Assembly: GCA_039587535.1 (NCBI GenBank) | Contig: JBDHIF010000045.1 | Location: 1 to 26,897 of the forward strand | Direction: 5' to 3' | Origin: JAWLHJ01 sp039587535 | Lineage (GTDB): Bacteria > Gemmatimonadota > Gemmatimonadetes > Longimicrobiales > Gaopeijiaceae | Length of the DNA: 26,897 nucleotides | Shown here: piece by piece, positions 18,781-25,973 of the stretch | Numbering within the stretch: the stretch's first letter is position 1 | Layout: each line of letters opens with the position of its first letter | Translations under genes and position numbers: made by a program | The notes under the pieces: model-generated | Told to the model about the DNA's origin: nothing | What the model saw: the letters and a program-made list of their open reading frames with translations, nothing else | Database searches by the model: none

Positions 18781-19436
18781 ACGCCCAACAGATTGTGGAA
18801 GCCGTGCTGTTCGCCTCGGACGCGCCACTCACGGCAGATGAGATCTCCCGCGCCGACGAGACGCTCGACGAGGACAAGGTCGAGGCGGCGCTGCAGGCTC
18901 TCAGAGCGGAGTACGACGACGCCCACCGGGCTTTCGAGGTCGTCGAGCTGGCGGAAGGATACCAGATCCTCACCCGGCCGGAATTCGCCACCTACCTGGA
19001 GCGCTTCGACAACGTGCCCCGCTCGTCCCGCTTGTCCGGGCCGGCGCTCGAGACCCTGGCCATCATCGCATACCGCCAGCCCATCGGTCGGCTCGAGGTG
19101 GAATACATCAGAGGGGTCGGGGCGTCGGGGGTCATCAGGACCCTCCAGGAGCGAGCCCTCGTCGAGGTGGTCGGCCGAGCCGAGGGGTTGGGACGCCCGC
19201 TCCTCTACGGAACGACACGGCATTTCCTGGAGCACTTCGGCTTCCGATCGCTGGAGGATCTCCCGAGGCCTGAGGAGCTTCCGGTGGTGCTCCGTGAGAG
19301 GATTCCGCTGGGGCTCGAGGATGGCGAGCGCGAGTCCGCTGACGACGACGGACCGGCCGATGCGGCGACCGGGAGCGACGGCGAGGAGGCGACGGACCAA
19401 CCCGACCTTCCCGCCGCCGCCGGCGACGCACAGTGA
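18777..19436 (+). CDS. scpB: Segregation and condensation protein B
   Basis: Dimeric winged-helix partner of ScpA in the SMC complex. 219 residues from GTG 18777, overlapping the scpA stop; GAGGAG a little upstream can act as ribosome binding site. Two tandem winged helices are visible, with the family marks IVEAVLFASDAPLTADEI at the start and ALETLAIIAYRQPIGRLEVE in the second. The last 45 residues are acidic and low-complexity (Asp, Glu, Ala, Pro) and probably disordered. Its stop overlaps the next gene as GTGA. Confidence 0.93.
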   Translation: MNAQQIVEAVLFASDAPLTADEISRADETLDEDKVEAALQALRAEYDDAHRAFEVVELAEGYQILTRPEFATYLERFDNVPRSSRLSGPALETLAIIAYRQPIGRLEVEYIRGVGASGVIRTLQERALVEVVGRAEGLGRPLLYGTTRHFLEHFGFRSLEDLPRPEELPVVLRERIPLGLEDGERESADDDGPADAATGSDGEEATDQPDLPAAAGDAQ

Positions 19437-20155
19437 GCGAGCCAGTCCGCGTTCAGAAGTATCTCTCTCGCGCTGGCAAGGCCTCCCGGCGGGCGGCCGA
19501 ACGGCTCATGCGCGAGGGCCGAGTGCGGGTGAACGGCAAGATCGTGACGGAGCTCGGCACCAAGGTCGATCCTGAGCGGGACCGGGTGGAGGTGGACGGC
19601 GAGGTGGTCACCGAGGAGCCTCGGCGTTGGGTCGTGTTCCACAAGCCTCCCGGGGTGCTCACCACACGGCGTGATCCCCATGGAGGTCGTACCGTGTACG
19701 ACGAGCTCCCGACGGAGCTGGCGGGTCTGAGCTACGTGGGGCGTCTGGACAAGGATGCGGAGGGCCTTCTGCTCTTCACCAACGACGGCGACTTGGCGCA
19801 CCGCATTCAGCACCCGAGCGGTGAAGTGGAGCGGGAGTACTGGGTAGAGGCCGCTGGTGTGGTCGAGCCGAAGACGTTGCGGGAGATGACGCGGGGCGTG
19901 ACGCTCGAGGATGGTACGGCCCGGGCCAAGCGCGCGCGGCTGCTGGATTCCGGCCCGGTGGTCTCGCACGTCGTGCTCGTCCTCACCGAGGGGCGGAAGC
20001 GAGAAGTCCGTCGCATGATGAGCGCGGTGGGCCATCCTGTGATGAGGCTGCGTCGTCTACGCTATGGCCCAATCGCGCTTGGAGAGCTGCCTCGAGGCGA
20101 TTGGCGGGACCTTACCGCCGAAGAGGCCCGTGCTCTGACGCAGGCCGTGGCCTAA
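19433..20155 (+). CDS. RsuA/RluB-family rRNA pseudouridine synthase
   Basis: Isomerises a specific uridine in rRNA. 240 residues from GTG 19433 in the scpB stop. It has an S4 RNA-binding domain at about 5-55 (RVQKYLSRAGKASRRAAERL) and the catalytic domain with GRLDKDAEGLLLFTNDG, where Asp106 is the nucleophile. The C-terminal EGRKREVRRMMSAVGHPVMRL block is typical of the RsuA/RluB/RluE/RluF group. The S4 domain and the pairing with scpAB make the RluB-type 23S enzyme (U2605 in E. coli) the most likely, but the target site cannot be fixed from sequence alone. Confidence 0.92.
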   Translation: MSEPVRVQKYLSRAGKASRRAAERLMREGRVRVNGKIVTELGTKVDPERDRVEVDGEVVTEEPRRWVVFHKPPGVLTTRRDPHGGRTVYDELPTELAGLSYVGRLDKDAEGLLLFTNDGDLAHRIQHPSGEVEREYWVEAAGVVEPKTLREMTRGVTLEDGTARAKRARLLDSGPVVSHVVLVLTEGRKREVRRMMSAVGHPVMRLRRLRYGPIALGELPRGDWRDLTAEEARALTQAVA

Positions 20156-20190
20156 GCCCTCGGCCCGGCTAGACGGTCTGTCGCCCTCGT

Positions 20191-20210
20191 CGTCCTACGC
20201 AGGCAGGACG
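20191..20210. terminator. Hairpin between convergent genes
   Basis: CGTCCT (20191-20196) pairs with AGGACG (20205-20210) across an 8-nt loop, with GCC/GGC just outside able to extend it. It lies between the stops of the pseudouridine synthase gene and the phosphatase-like gene and can serve both. There is no T-tract. Confidence 0.4.
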
Positions 20211-20215
20211 GGCGG

Positions 20216-20803
20216 TCAGTCGCCGTCTGCGCGATAGGCTTCGGAGAACGTCTCGATGAGGCGAGCCCACTGCGGTTCGTCCGCCGGATCCCACACCGCG
20301 GCCATCGTGGCCCGGGCCTCGTCCTCGGGGACGCGCTCCACCAGCGTGCGGTACAGGTAGACGAACGCCGAAGCGCGCATGTTGGCGAAACAGTGGACGA
20401 AGATCTGCCGGTCGCGGTTCGCCTCCATGACGTCGAAGAACATGCGCACGTCATCGTGCGTGGGAGCGGCCCAGTCGACGGGGATGTGGACGTAGGTCAG
20501 GCCCTCACGGGTGACGTGAAAGCCCTCCTGACCGTTCCGCTCCTCGTCCGCCACGGCCAGGTTCACCACCACGTCGTAGCCCCGCTCACGGATGAGAGGA
20601 ACCTGGTCGTAGGCGATCTGCCCCGACGAAGCGATGCGTTCGTCGACCACCTGGAAATTCCGGACGGTTTCCAGGGGCTGAGGGCCTTCTTCCAGCGCCA
20701 CAGGGTCCTCCGCCTCGGGCATCGGGTCTTCGTCCGGAGCCTGTTGGCACGAGGTCAGAACCAGGGAGACAAGCAGAAGGACTGAATACCGTGGTGCGCG
20801 CAT
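20216..20803 (-). CDS. Protein tyrosine phosphatase-like lipoprotein
   Basis: 195 residues. The N-terminus MRAPRYSVLLLVSLVLTSCQ has a good lipobox (LTSC, Cys19), so the protein is probably anchored in a membrane facing the periplasm. The domain at about 45-190 resembles the bacterial family of phosphatase-like proteins: a beta-strand YDVVVNLAV, YVHIPVDWAAPTHDDV with an Asp-bearing loop, and a P-loop-like VHCFANMRASAFVYLYR. The loop is Cys-X4-Arg, one residue shorter than the classical CX5R signature; relatives I recall share HCxxNxRxS. Whether it hydrolyses phosphate esters is therefore open. It lies 80 bp after trkH on the same strand. There is no clear ribosome binding site at the chosen ATG, which is supported mainly by the signal sequence. 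Confidence 0.82.
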   Translation of the reverse strand: MRAPRYSVLLLVSLVLTSCQQAPDEDPMPEAEDPVALEEGPQPLETVRNFQVVDERIASSGQIAYDQVPLIRERGYDVVVNLAVADEERNGQEGFHVTREGLTYVHIPVDWAAPTHDDVRMFFDVMEANRDRQIFVHCFANMRASAFVYLYRTLVERVPEDEARATMAAVWDPADEPQWARLIETFSEAYRADGD

Positions 20804-20883
20804 GGTGAGTCTGGTTGGCGTGAACAGGGTGAGGCTGTTAGGGACACTCCGTGACCTGGCGGGTTCCGCGAAAGGGTCATCCG

Positions 20884-22341
20884 TCAGTGATACGACCGGC
20901 GCGCCTTCCAGGTCTCGCGGTGGAACAGAACCAGCACCGTGAAGATCTCGAGGCGCCCGACGAGCATGAGGAAGGAGAGCACCGAGAGCTCGGGGTTGGT
21001 CATCCACCCATAGTTGTCGGTCGGGCCGATGTTCCCGAATCCCGGTCCGACGTTGCCCACGGTGGCGATGCTGGCAGAGATGGCCGTGAGCGGCTCCATC
21101 CCCATAAGGCCCATCACCACGGAGCCTGCCAGGCACAAAAGCATGTAGAGCACCACGAACCCAATGACGTGCGCCAAGACGTCTTCCCGCACCGGTTTCG
21201 TGCCGATGCGCGTCAGGAGGATGGCACGCGGGTGCAGGTTCTTGCGGATCTCGTTGAAGGTGTGCTTCAGCAGGAGGAGGACCCGCACGGCCTTGATGCC
21301 CCCTCCGGTGGATCCGGCCATGCCACCGACGAAGAAGAGCGCGAACAGCGTCATCTGCGCGCCGGGCACCCACAGCTCGTAATCGGCGCTGGCGAAGCCG
21401 GTGGTGGTGATGATGGATGCGGCCTGGAAGAAGGCGTCGCGAATGGCGGGCTCGAGACCAGGGGTGCTTCCGGCCGCCAGGTTCAGCACCGCGATGGTGC
21501 CGGCCGCGGCCAACAGGAGCAGTGTGAAGAACCGCCACTCCTGGTCGTGCCAATAGACGGGCCGACCCGTCGCCGCCCTGAAATGAAGCGCGAAATTGAC
21601 GCCGGCCAGGTACATGAAGACGATCGTCACCCAGTGGATGAACGGCGATGGGTAGGCTGCCATGGAAGCGTTCTGCGTGCTGAAGCCCCCAGTGGCCAGC
21701 GTCGAGAAGGCGTGGTTCAGCGCATCGAACCAGCCCATCCCACCGGCGGCGTACAGGGCGGTCTGGGCCAGGGTCAGGCCCACGTAGACCAGCCAGAGGA
21801 GCTTGGCTGTCTGGGTGATCCGCGGGCGAAGACGCTCCGGCGTGGGACCCGGCACCTCCGCGCGGAACAGCTGCATCCCGCCGACGCCGAGGTAGGGTAG
21901 AACGGCGATCGCGAGCACGATGATCCCCATTCCACCCAGCCAGTGTGTGAGCGACCGCCAGTAGAGCACACCGTGAGGGAGCGCCTCGACGTCGTGGAAG
22001 ACCGACGCCCCGGTGGTCGTGAATCCGGACATGGACTCGAAGACGGCTGCCGCCGGAGACTCCAGCACACCGGTGAACAGATACGGGAGCGCTCCGGCTA
22101 CGGCCGTAGCCGTCCAGGCCAGCGTCACGATCGCGAAGCCCTCGCGGGTGGTGACGTCTCCCTTGAAGGCCGTGGTCCGGTAGATGAGCGCGCCGGCCCC
22201 CAGCGTCACGACCGAAGCCATGAGCAGCGCTCGCGCGATGTCCTCCCCATAGGCCAGGGAAACGCCTGCGGAAGTGAGCATGAATAGCCCCACGAACACC
22301 TGAAGCAGACCTACGACGTTGGCGACCTTTCGGAGGGACAT
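20884..22341 (-). CDS. trkH: Trk-type potassium uptake protein TrkH
   Basis: Membrane channel subunit for K+ uptake, gated by the ring of TrkA. 485 residues, a typical length, with about ten to twelve membrane segments in four M1-P-M2 repeats. Each repeat shows a filter-like stretch: SGFTTTGAS, LATGGFST, TTTGFAS and ATVGNVGPGFG. GGMAGSTGGGIKAVR before the fourth repeat matches the mobile loop of TrkH. The start ATG at 22341 shares one base with the trkA stop (TGATG), so the two are coupled. No ribosome site is needed beyond GGT/CCC-poor overlap context, and none is evident. Confidence 0.95.
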   Translation of the reverse strand: MSLRKVANVVGLLQVFVGLFMLTSAGVSLAYGEDIARALLMASVVTLGAGALIYRTTAFKGDVTTREGFAIVTLAWTATAVAGALPYLFTGVLESPAAAVFESMSGFTTTGASVFHDVEALPHGVLYWRSLTHWLGGMGIIVLAIAVLPYLGVGGMQLFRAEVPGPTPERLRPRITQTAKLLWLVYVGLTLAQTALYAAGGMGWFDALNHAFSTLATGGFSTQNASMAAYPSPFIHWVTIVFMYLAGVNFALHFRAATGRPVYWHDQEWRFFTLLLLAAAGTIAVLNLAAGSTPGLEPAIRDAFFQAASIITTTGFASADYELWVPGAQMTLFALFFVGGMAGSTGGGIKAVRVLLLLKHTFNEIRKNLHPRAILLTRIGTKPVREDVLAHVIGFVVLYMLLCLAGSVVMGLMGMEPLTAISASIATVGNVGPGFGNIGPTDNYGWMTNPELSVLSFLMLVGRLEIFTVLVLFHRETWKARRSYH

Positions 22342-23684
22342 CAGCCGAACAAGGCCTCGATGTCGTCGATTGCGCTGGGGAGGGCGAATACGATGACGTC
22401 GTCTCCCGGAAGCACCTGGTCGTCACCTCGAGGGATGATGATCTCCTTACCCCTGATGATGACGCCCACGACGCCGTCCGCGGGGAAGCCCACCTGCCTG
22501 AGCGGGCGTCCCACGATCCGCGCGCTCTCCTCGACCTGGAACTCGATGGCTTCGGCTTCGATCTCAGACAGGCTGGCTACGGCCATCACGCGACCGCGGC
22601 GAACGTACCGGAGGATGGCGTTCACGGTGGAGACCCTCGGCGAGACGCTGGCGTCGATGCCTACGCGGGGCACGATCCCCAGGTACTCGAACTTGTCGAT
22701 CAGGCTCACCACCTTCCGGGCGCCGATGGACTTGGCCAGTAGGCTCGAAAGCAGGTTTGTCTCGTCGTTGCCCGTGGCGGCCACGAACCCGTCGATGCCG
22801 CTCACGCCCTCCATCTCGAGGAGCTCGAGATCTGTGGCATCGGCGTGCAGCACCAGGGCTTTTGGCAGCTCTTCGGCCATCTCCACGCACCGACGGCGGT
22901 CTCGGTCCAGGATGGTGCACCCGATGCCGTGTTGCTCGAGGACCTTGGCCAGGTAGATCCCCTCCGTGCTTCCACCGGCGATCATCACCCGCCGGAGGGC
23001 GAATCGAGGGTGTCCCGCCATGGGGGGGATGTCCCGGACCTCGTCCGAGGGGGCGATCATGTAGATCTGATCGCCCACCTCGATCGTGGAATCGGGGCCG
23101 GGCACCTTGGTTACGCCGTCCCGGACGATGGCACACGTCACGTAGTGCCGGTCTTCGAGCTCACGACCGAGAGTGAGGAGTGGCTTGCCGGCCACAGGGG
23201 CGCCTTCCATCACCTTCAGCCCGATGAGCTGGACCCGGCCTTCGGCGAAGTGCGCCACGTACGTCGCCGCCGCGCTCTGAAGAAGCTGGTACGTCTCCCA
23301 GGCACACTCCCGCTCGGGATTCACCATCAGGTCGATGCCCATTTGCTCCCGCGACAGCACGGACGACCGGTCGTAATACTCCGGATTGGAGATCCGGGCT
23401 ACGGTATAGTCCACCCCGAGCCTCTTCGCGGTCAGCGACGCGATCAGGTTGACCTCGTCCCGGCTGGTCACCGCCATGATGACCCTGGCCTCGCGCACGC
23501 CCGCCTCTTCGAGGACGGACATGGACGCACCGTTCCCCACGATGGTCTGGATGTCGAGCTGCTTCTGAGCGAAGTCAGCTCGGTCAGGGTCCGTCTCGAT
23601 GAGCACCACGTCCTGCTTCTCTTCGGACAGCCTCTGGGCAAGGTGGAATCCAACCTCGCCGGCGCCCACGATGAGCACTCTCAC
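22341..23684 (-). CDS. trkA: Trk system potassium transport regulatory protein TrkA
   Basis: Cytoplasmic NAD(H)/nucleotide-binding subunit that gates TrkH. 447 residues from the GTG at 23684, chosen because it gives MRVLIVGAGEVGFHLAQRL, the standard start of the first Rossmann (RCK-N) domain, and because AGGAG lies about 10 nt upstream. It has two full TrkA-N/TrkA-C units: GAGEVG at 7-12, and a second domain near residue 230 with RVMIAGGSTEGIYLAKVL, whose second glycine pattern is degenerate. Each is followed by an RCK-C domain (GDQIYMIAP, GDDVIVFALP). A longer form from a TTG at 23738 is possible but would add a non-conserved Arg/Pro-rich stretch. Head of the trkA-trkH operon. Confidence 0.94.
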   Translation of the reverse strand: MRVLIVGAGEVGFHLAQRLSEEKQDVVLIETDPDRADFAQKQLDIQTIVGNGASMSVLEEAGVREARVIMAVTSRDEVNLIASLTAKRLGVDYTVARISNPEYYDRSSVLSREQMGIDLMVNPERECAWETYQLLQSAAATYVAHFAEGRVQLIGLKVMEGAPVAGKPLLTLGRELEDRHYVTCAIVRDGVTKVPGPDSTIEVGDQIYMIAPSDEVRDIPPMAGHPRFALRRVMIAGGSTEGIYLAKVLEQHGIGCTILDRDRRRCVEMAEELPKALVLHADATDLELLEMEGVSGIDGFVAATGNDETNLLSSLLAKSIGARKVVSLIDKFEYLGIVPRVGIDASVSPRVSTVNAILRYVRRGRVMAVASLSEIEAEAIEFQVEESARIVGRPLRQVGFPADGVVGVIIRGKEIIIPRGDDQVLPGDDVIVFALPSAIDDIEALFG

Positions 23685-23744
23685 GTCGAGAGCTCTCCTC
23701 TCTGGATTCGGAAGGCGGCGTCCAAGCGGACGGCGCAACGACGA

Positions 23745-23750
23745 AAGCTA
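23745..23750 (-). promoter_or_regulatory. Candidate -10 box of trkA (TAGCTT)
   Basis: The minus strand carries CTAGCTTTCGT (23751-23741), identical over 11 bases to the box upstream of rpsT. If TAGCTT is the -10, transcription starts near 23738 with a leader of about 54 nt. The hexamer 17 bp further up (GTGGAT) is a poor -35, so this rests on the repeated box. Confidence 0.35.
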
Positions 23751-23823
23751 GCGCTCAGGACGATCATATCCACCCTCCCGTGCGAGGATATGCGCGGGGT
23801 GTGGTGCAGGAACGCGCGCGAGA

Positions 23824-23829
23824 TATCTT
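23824..23829 (+). promoter_or_regulatory. Candidate -10 box of the tRNA gene (TATCTT)
   Basis: TATCTTTCG (23824-23832) ends 6 bp before the first base of the mature tRNA and resembles the TAGCTTTCG boxes of rpsT and trkA. TATCTT matches four of six positions of the -10 consensus. The -35 position holds no TTGACA-like hexamer. The transcript would start almost at the tRNA 5' end. Confidence 0.35.
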
Positions 23830-23838
23830 TCGGGTTCA

Positions 23839-23912
23839 GGGCCCGTAGCTCAGTTGGTTAGAGCAGCCGACTCATAATCGGTAGGTCCCAGGTTCAAGTC
23901 CTGGCGGGCCCA
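23839..23912 (+). tRNA. tRNA with anticodon CAU, probably tRNA-Ile2 (lysidine type)
   Basis: A complete cloverleaf of 74 nt: acceptor GGGCCCG/CGGGCCC, D-arm GCTC/GAGC, anticodon stem GCCGA/TCGGT with loop CTCATAA (anticodon CAU), T-arm CCAGG-TTCAAGT-CCTGG and discriminator A. CCA is not encoded (the next bases are CTA). A CAU anticodon occurs in initiator Met, elongator Met and Ile2. The standard G-C acceptor start rules against initiator. The T-loop TTCAAGT and the GACTCATAATCG stretch resemble E. coli tRNA-Ile2, where C34 becomes lysidine by TilS. Elongator tRNA-Met is the alternative. It is transcribed towards the accessory region to its right. Confidence 0.95.
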
Positions 23913-23933
23913 CTACGTTGTGGAAACGAGTTC

Positions 23934-23962
23934 GCCCCTTCCGAAAGGCTCCCGGAAGGGGC
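23934..23962 (+). terminator. Terminator-like hairpin after the tRNA
   Basis: GCCCCTTCCG (23934-23943) and CGGAAGGGGC (23953-23962) form a perfect 10-bp stem with a 9-nt loop, starting 22 bp after the tRNA end and followed by TCTGCTGTGTG. This suits an end for the tRNA transcript, though the U-tract is broken. Confidence 0.65.
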
Positions 23963-24075
23963 TCTGCTGTGTGCGCCGCCGGCCGTTTGCTGAAATGCGG
24001 CAAGGTAAGGCGCTGTGTCCGCTTGAGGGGGGACCCTCTTGGGATCGGACGTAGACGCGGGGGGGCTTACGCGGA

Positions 24076-24104
24076 CCCGGCGATGCCGGGGGCGTAAGGA
24101 CGCC
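24076..24104. repeat. Two adjacent perfect mini-hairpins
   Basis: CCCGGC-GAT-GCCGGG (24076-24090) is followed without gap by GGCGT-AAGG-ACGCC (24091-24104). Two abutting hairpins in an intergenic space resemble REP-like or mobile-element debris. A copy elsewhere in the window was not seen by eye, so the repeat nature is unproven. Confidence 0.35.
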
Positions 24105-24244
24105 TTCGACCCGCGAGCCGGGATATGCGCGTTGCGAGTCATGGCGGCCAGGCTCATACTCGGATCCGCGTAAGACGCCCTAATCGCTTGCGGCGGGTCC
24201 GTAGACTGGGAGTTAGCTGGCCGCCGAGCAGTCGGAGATCTCGT

Positions 24245-24952
24245 ATGTCCAGAACCAGGGGCTCCTTGGTGACCGAGTTCGTTATCGTCACGCTGGGTGT
24301 CGCAGTGGCGCTTGCGGCCGATTCGGCGGTGGAGCGATATCGCGAAAGGGCCGCGGCGCAGTCTGCCCTGGCGGCAGTGAGACGGGATGTTGCAGCGGAC
24401 ATCGAATCGTTGGGTGACCGCTTGGGCCGCTCGGAAGATGGGTTGGAAGCCCGGCAGCGCCTTATGGCCGTCGCGATGGACCAGGCGGAGATCCAGGATT
24501 CTGTATTGTTCGTTGACGATCTGATACTCCAATTGGAGTACCTGACCTTCGACGCCAATACGGCCGCTGTCGAGGCTCTAAAGAGCAGCGGGAGCCTCGA
24601 CCTGATCGCGAATGCGGAGCTGAGAGAAGCACTGCTGGAATACCTCAACCAAGTCGAGAATGTAGCGGAGGTTGATGCAGCGCGACGTCAGGCGACACTT
24701 GGCTATTCGGAGCGTCTGCTCCCACGCCTGGTCGAAGGTCCGGAGTGGACTGGGAGGGGGTGGCCGGAGCTGGAACGCCGCGCTTGGGCGGCCGACGCCC
24801 TGAACAGTGCGTTCATGCGTGAGTCTGGTGCGCTACGTGAGTTGCTGCTTCTCACCGGGTCTCTGCTCGGCTGGCAGCGGTTCTTCTACCGTGACCTTCT
24901 TGAGCAGGCCGAGGCTTTGGCGAGACTACTGGACGAGGCCATCGGCGCATAG
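24245..24952 (+). CDS. Membrane-anchored protein, DUF6090-like
   Basis: 235 residues from ATG 24245; GGAG (24234-24237) is 7 nt upstream. One membrane helix at about 11-28 is preceded by a short basic tail, in the form LVTEFVIVTLGVAVALAAD, followed by ERYRERAAAQSALAAVRRDV, an arrangement like the EIVLVVIGILIALQINNWNE start of DUF6090 proteins. A second family-like block is ALKSSGSLDLIANAELREAL at 111-130 (DUF6090: LKSSG-x-L-x-LI). The rest is helical and charged, probably exposed to the periplasm. Function unknown. It is the first of two adjacent paralogues, the next gene sharing both blocks at the same residue numbers. The family link is from memory of the motifs, not a search. Codon use looks less GC-biased than in the housekeeping genes. 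Confidence 0.75.
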   Translation: MSRTRGSLVTEFVIVTLGVAVALAADSAVERYRERAAAQSALAAVRRDVAADIESLGDRLGRSEDGLEARQRLMAVAMDQAEIQDSVLFVDDLILQLEYLTFDANTAAVEALKSSGSLDLIANAELREALLEYLNQVENVAEVDAARRQATLGYSERLLPRLVEGPEWTGRGWPELERRAWAADALNSAFMRESGALRELLLLTGSLLGWQRFFYRDLLEQAEALARLLDEAIGA

Positions 24953-24962
24953 GCGATCGGCC

Positions 24963-25057
24963 ATCTAACAAGCGATTGCTGCGGACGCCGATTGGCGGGT
25001 GGCCACGCTTCGCTTCATATCGGGCTGGCCGTGCAGCACAATTCCACTCCGTTACGG
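24963..25057 (+). other. attC-like stretch between the paralogous genes
   Basis: Eleven bases after the stop, ATCTAAC (24963-24969) fits the integron R'' consensus RYYYAAC and is followed after 5 nt by ATTGCTGCGGACG, similar to the L'' part of soil gene-cassette attC sites. The distal end GTGCAGCACAATTCCACTCC-GTTACGG (split here; ends 25057) can pair partly with it (GCTGC/GCAGC, ATTG/CAAT, TAAC/GTTA), but its GTTACGG departs from GTTRRRY. Degenerate site or chance. Confidence 0.3.
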
Positions 25058-25085
25058 CGAAACCCGGGCAATCAGGCGCGGCGAG

Positions 25086-25772
25086 TTGAAACCTGACCGA
25101 TTAAGAAGGCTGGCGACCGAATTTCTCGTCATAGTGCTGGGCGTGTCCGTCGCGCTCGCCGGCGAGTCCCTCCTTCGTGAGCTCCAGGACCGAGGTGCGG
25201 CCGCCGACTACACGGCGAGGCTCGTGGCCGATCTTGAGGATGAATCCTCTGCCCTGAGAGCGGTGGCCCGTGCCATCGCGTACTCTCGAGAGGCTGGCTC
25301 CCGTCTCCTCGCAGAGCTTGCTGCGTCGAGCTTGGGCGGGCCACCGTCTGATTTGGTTCGCGATGCCTATTGGGCAGGACAGACGTGGCCATTCTCGCCG
25401 GCCGGATCGACGTGGGAGGACCTTGAGAGCACGGGTCGGCTCGGGCTTCTCTCAGATGATGTGAGGCGCCCACTGTTAGCGTATCGTCGAAGGGTGGAAA
25501 GGTATCAGGAGGTCACAGCCGGCCTTCCGGTTGGGTTCCGAGAGCGCGTATACAGGCTAATCCCGGCAGAGACACAGAGCTCTTTTCGCAAGTGCATCGA
25601 ATACCGCGAATTACGGCCGATACTCTCGACCTGCATGGAACAGCGACCGGTGCCGGGTGCAGAGCGGTTGGCCCAGGTGCTCCGCGACGACCCTCGATTC
25701 GTTGGCGAGCTCAACTTCCCTCTGCCCCGGCTGGAGATCCTGGCCGACTTCAGCATGAGCTTGGCCGAGTAA
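25086..25772 (+). CDS. Membrane-anchored protein, DUF6090-like (paralogue)
   Basis: 228 residues if started at TTG 25086, the position that mirrors the paralogue's start (MKPDRLRRLATEFLVIVLG); GTG 24999 would give 257 residues and lie inside the attC-like stretch. No good ribosome binding site is seen at either. It has one helix at about 12-27, then LRELQDRGAAADYTARLVADL with a helical continuation. The second shared block is WEDLESTGRLGLLSDDVRRP at 110-129, aligning residue for residue with the LKSSG block of the neighbour (112-121 against 113-122). Outside these blocks the two proteins are quite different, so the duplication, if tandem, is old. Function unknown; likely inner-membrane anchored with an outward domain. 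Confidence 0.7.
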   Translation: MKPDRLRRLATEFLVIVLGVSVALAGESLLRELQDRGAAADYTARLVADLEDESSALRAVARAIAYSREAGSRLLAELAASSLGGPPSDLVRDAYWAGQTWPFSPAGSTWEDLESTGRLGLLSDDVRRPLLAYRRRVERYQEVTAGLPVGFRERVYRLIPAETQSSFRKCIEYRELRPILSTCMEQRPVPGAERLAQVLRDDPRFVGELNFPLPRLEILADFSMSLAE

Positions 25773-25973
25773 GCCGACCGGGTCATCGGGACACTCCAGT
25801 AACGAGCAGTTGTTTCGCTCTAGCCTGGAACCGCTGCTGTCCGCGTCGTCGTCGACGGCACGCCTGATAACGCCTTCGGTTTGCGAACCGGTAGCCTCGG
25901 CAGCAGAATCGCGAGACGATGGATGGCGCCGGAGGGCCAACCCCTGGTATCACGTCTTTGAGGACTCGGAACG
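25773..25973. other. Gene-free spacer
   Basis: 201 bp with no credible gene. It includes CACTCCAGTAACG (about 25789-25801), similar to the CACTCCGTTA repeat found at the two other junctions, and an AGGA (25961-25964) that serves the next start codon. Confidence 0.4.

Larger units (their letters stand above)
23913..24244. other. Gene-free stretch after the tRNA with several hairpins
   Basis: 332 bp without a credible gene. It holds a terminator-like hairpin directly after the tRNA, two adjacent perfect small hairpins (24076-24104), and a 10-bp inverted repeat CTTACGCGGA (24066-24075) / TCCGCGTAAG (24165-24174). The final part carries the ribosome binding site GGAG (24234-24237) of the next gene. 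A possible degenerate attC-like stretch (CCCTAATCGCTTGCGGCGGG, from about 24178) is noted with low trust. Confidence 0.5.

Noticed and set aside
23839..23912. Initiator or elongator tRNA-Met as the first choice for the CAU tRNA
   Set aside because: The paired first acceptor position argues against initiator. T-loop and anticodon-stem features resemble tRNA-Ile2, so elongator Met is kept only as an alternative.
24187..24235. GAGTTAGCTGG upstream of the first paralogue as an attC right end
   Set aside because: GTTAGCT breaks the GTTRRRY pattern and lies too close to the degenerate left-end-like stretch to form a site.
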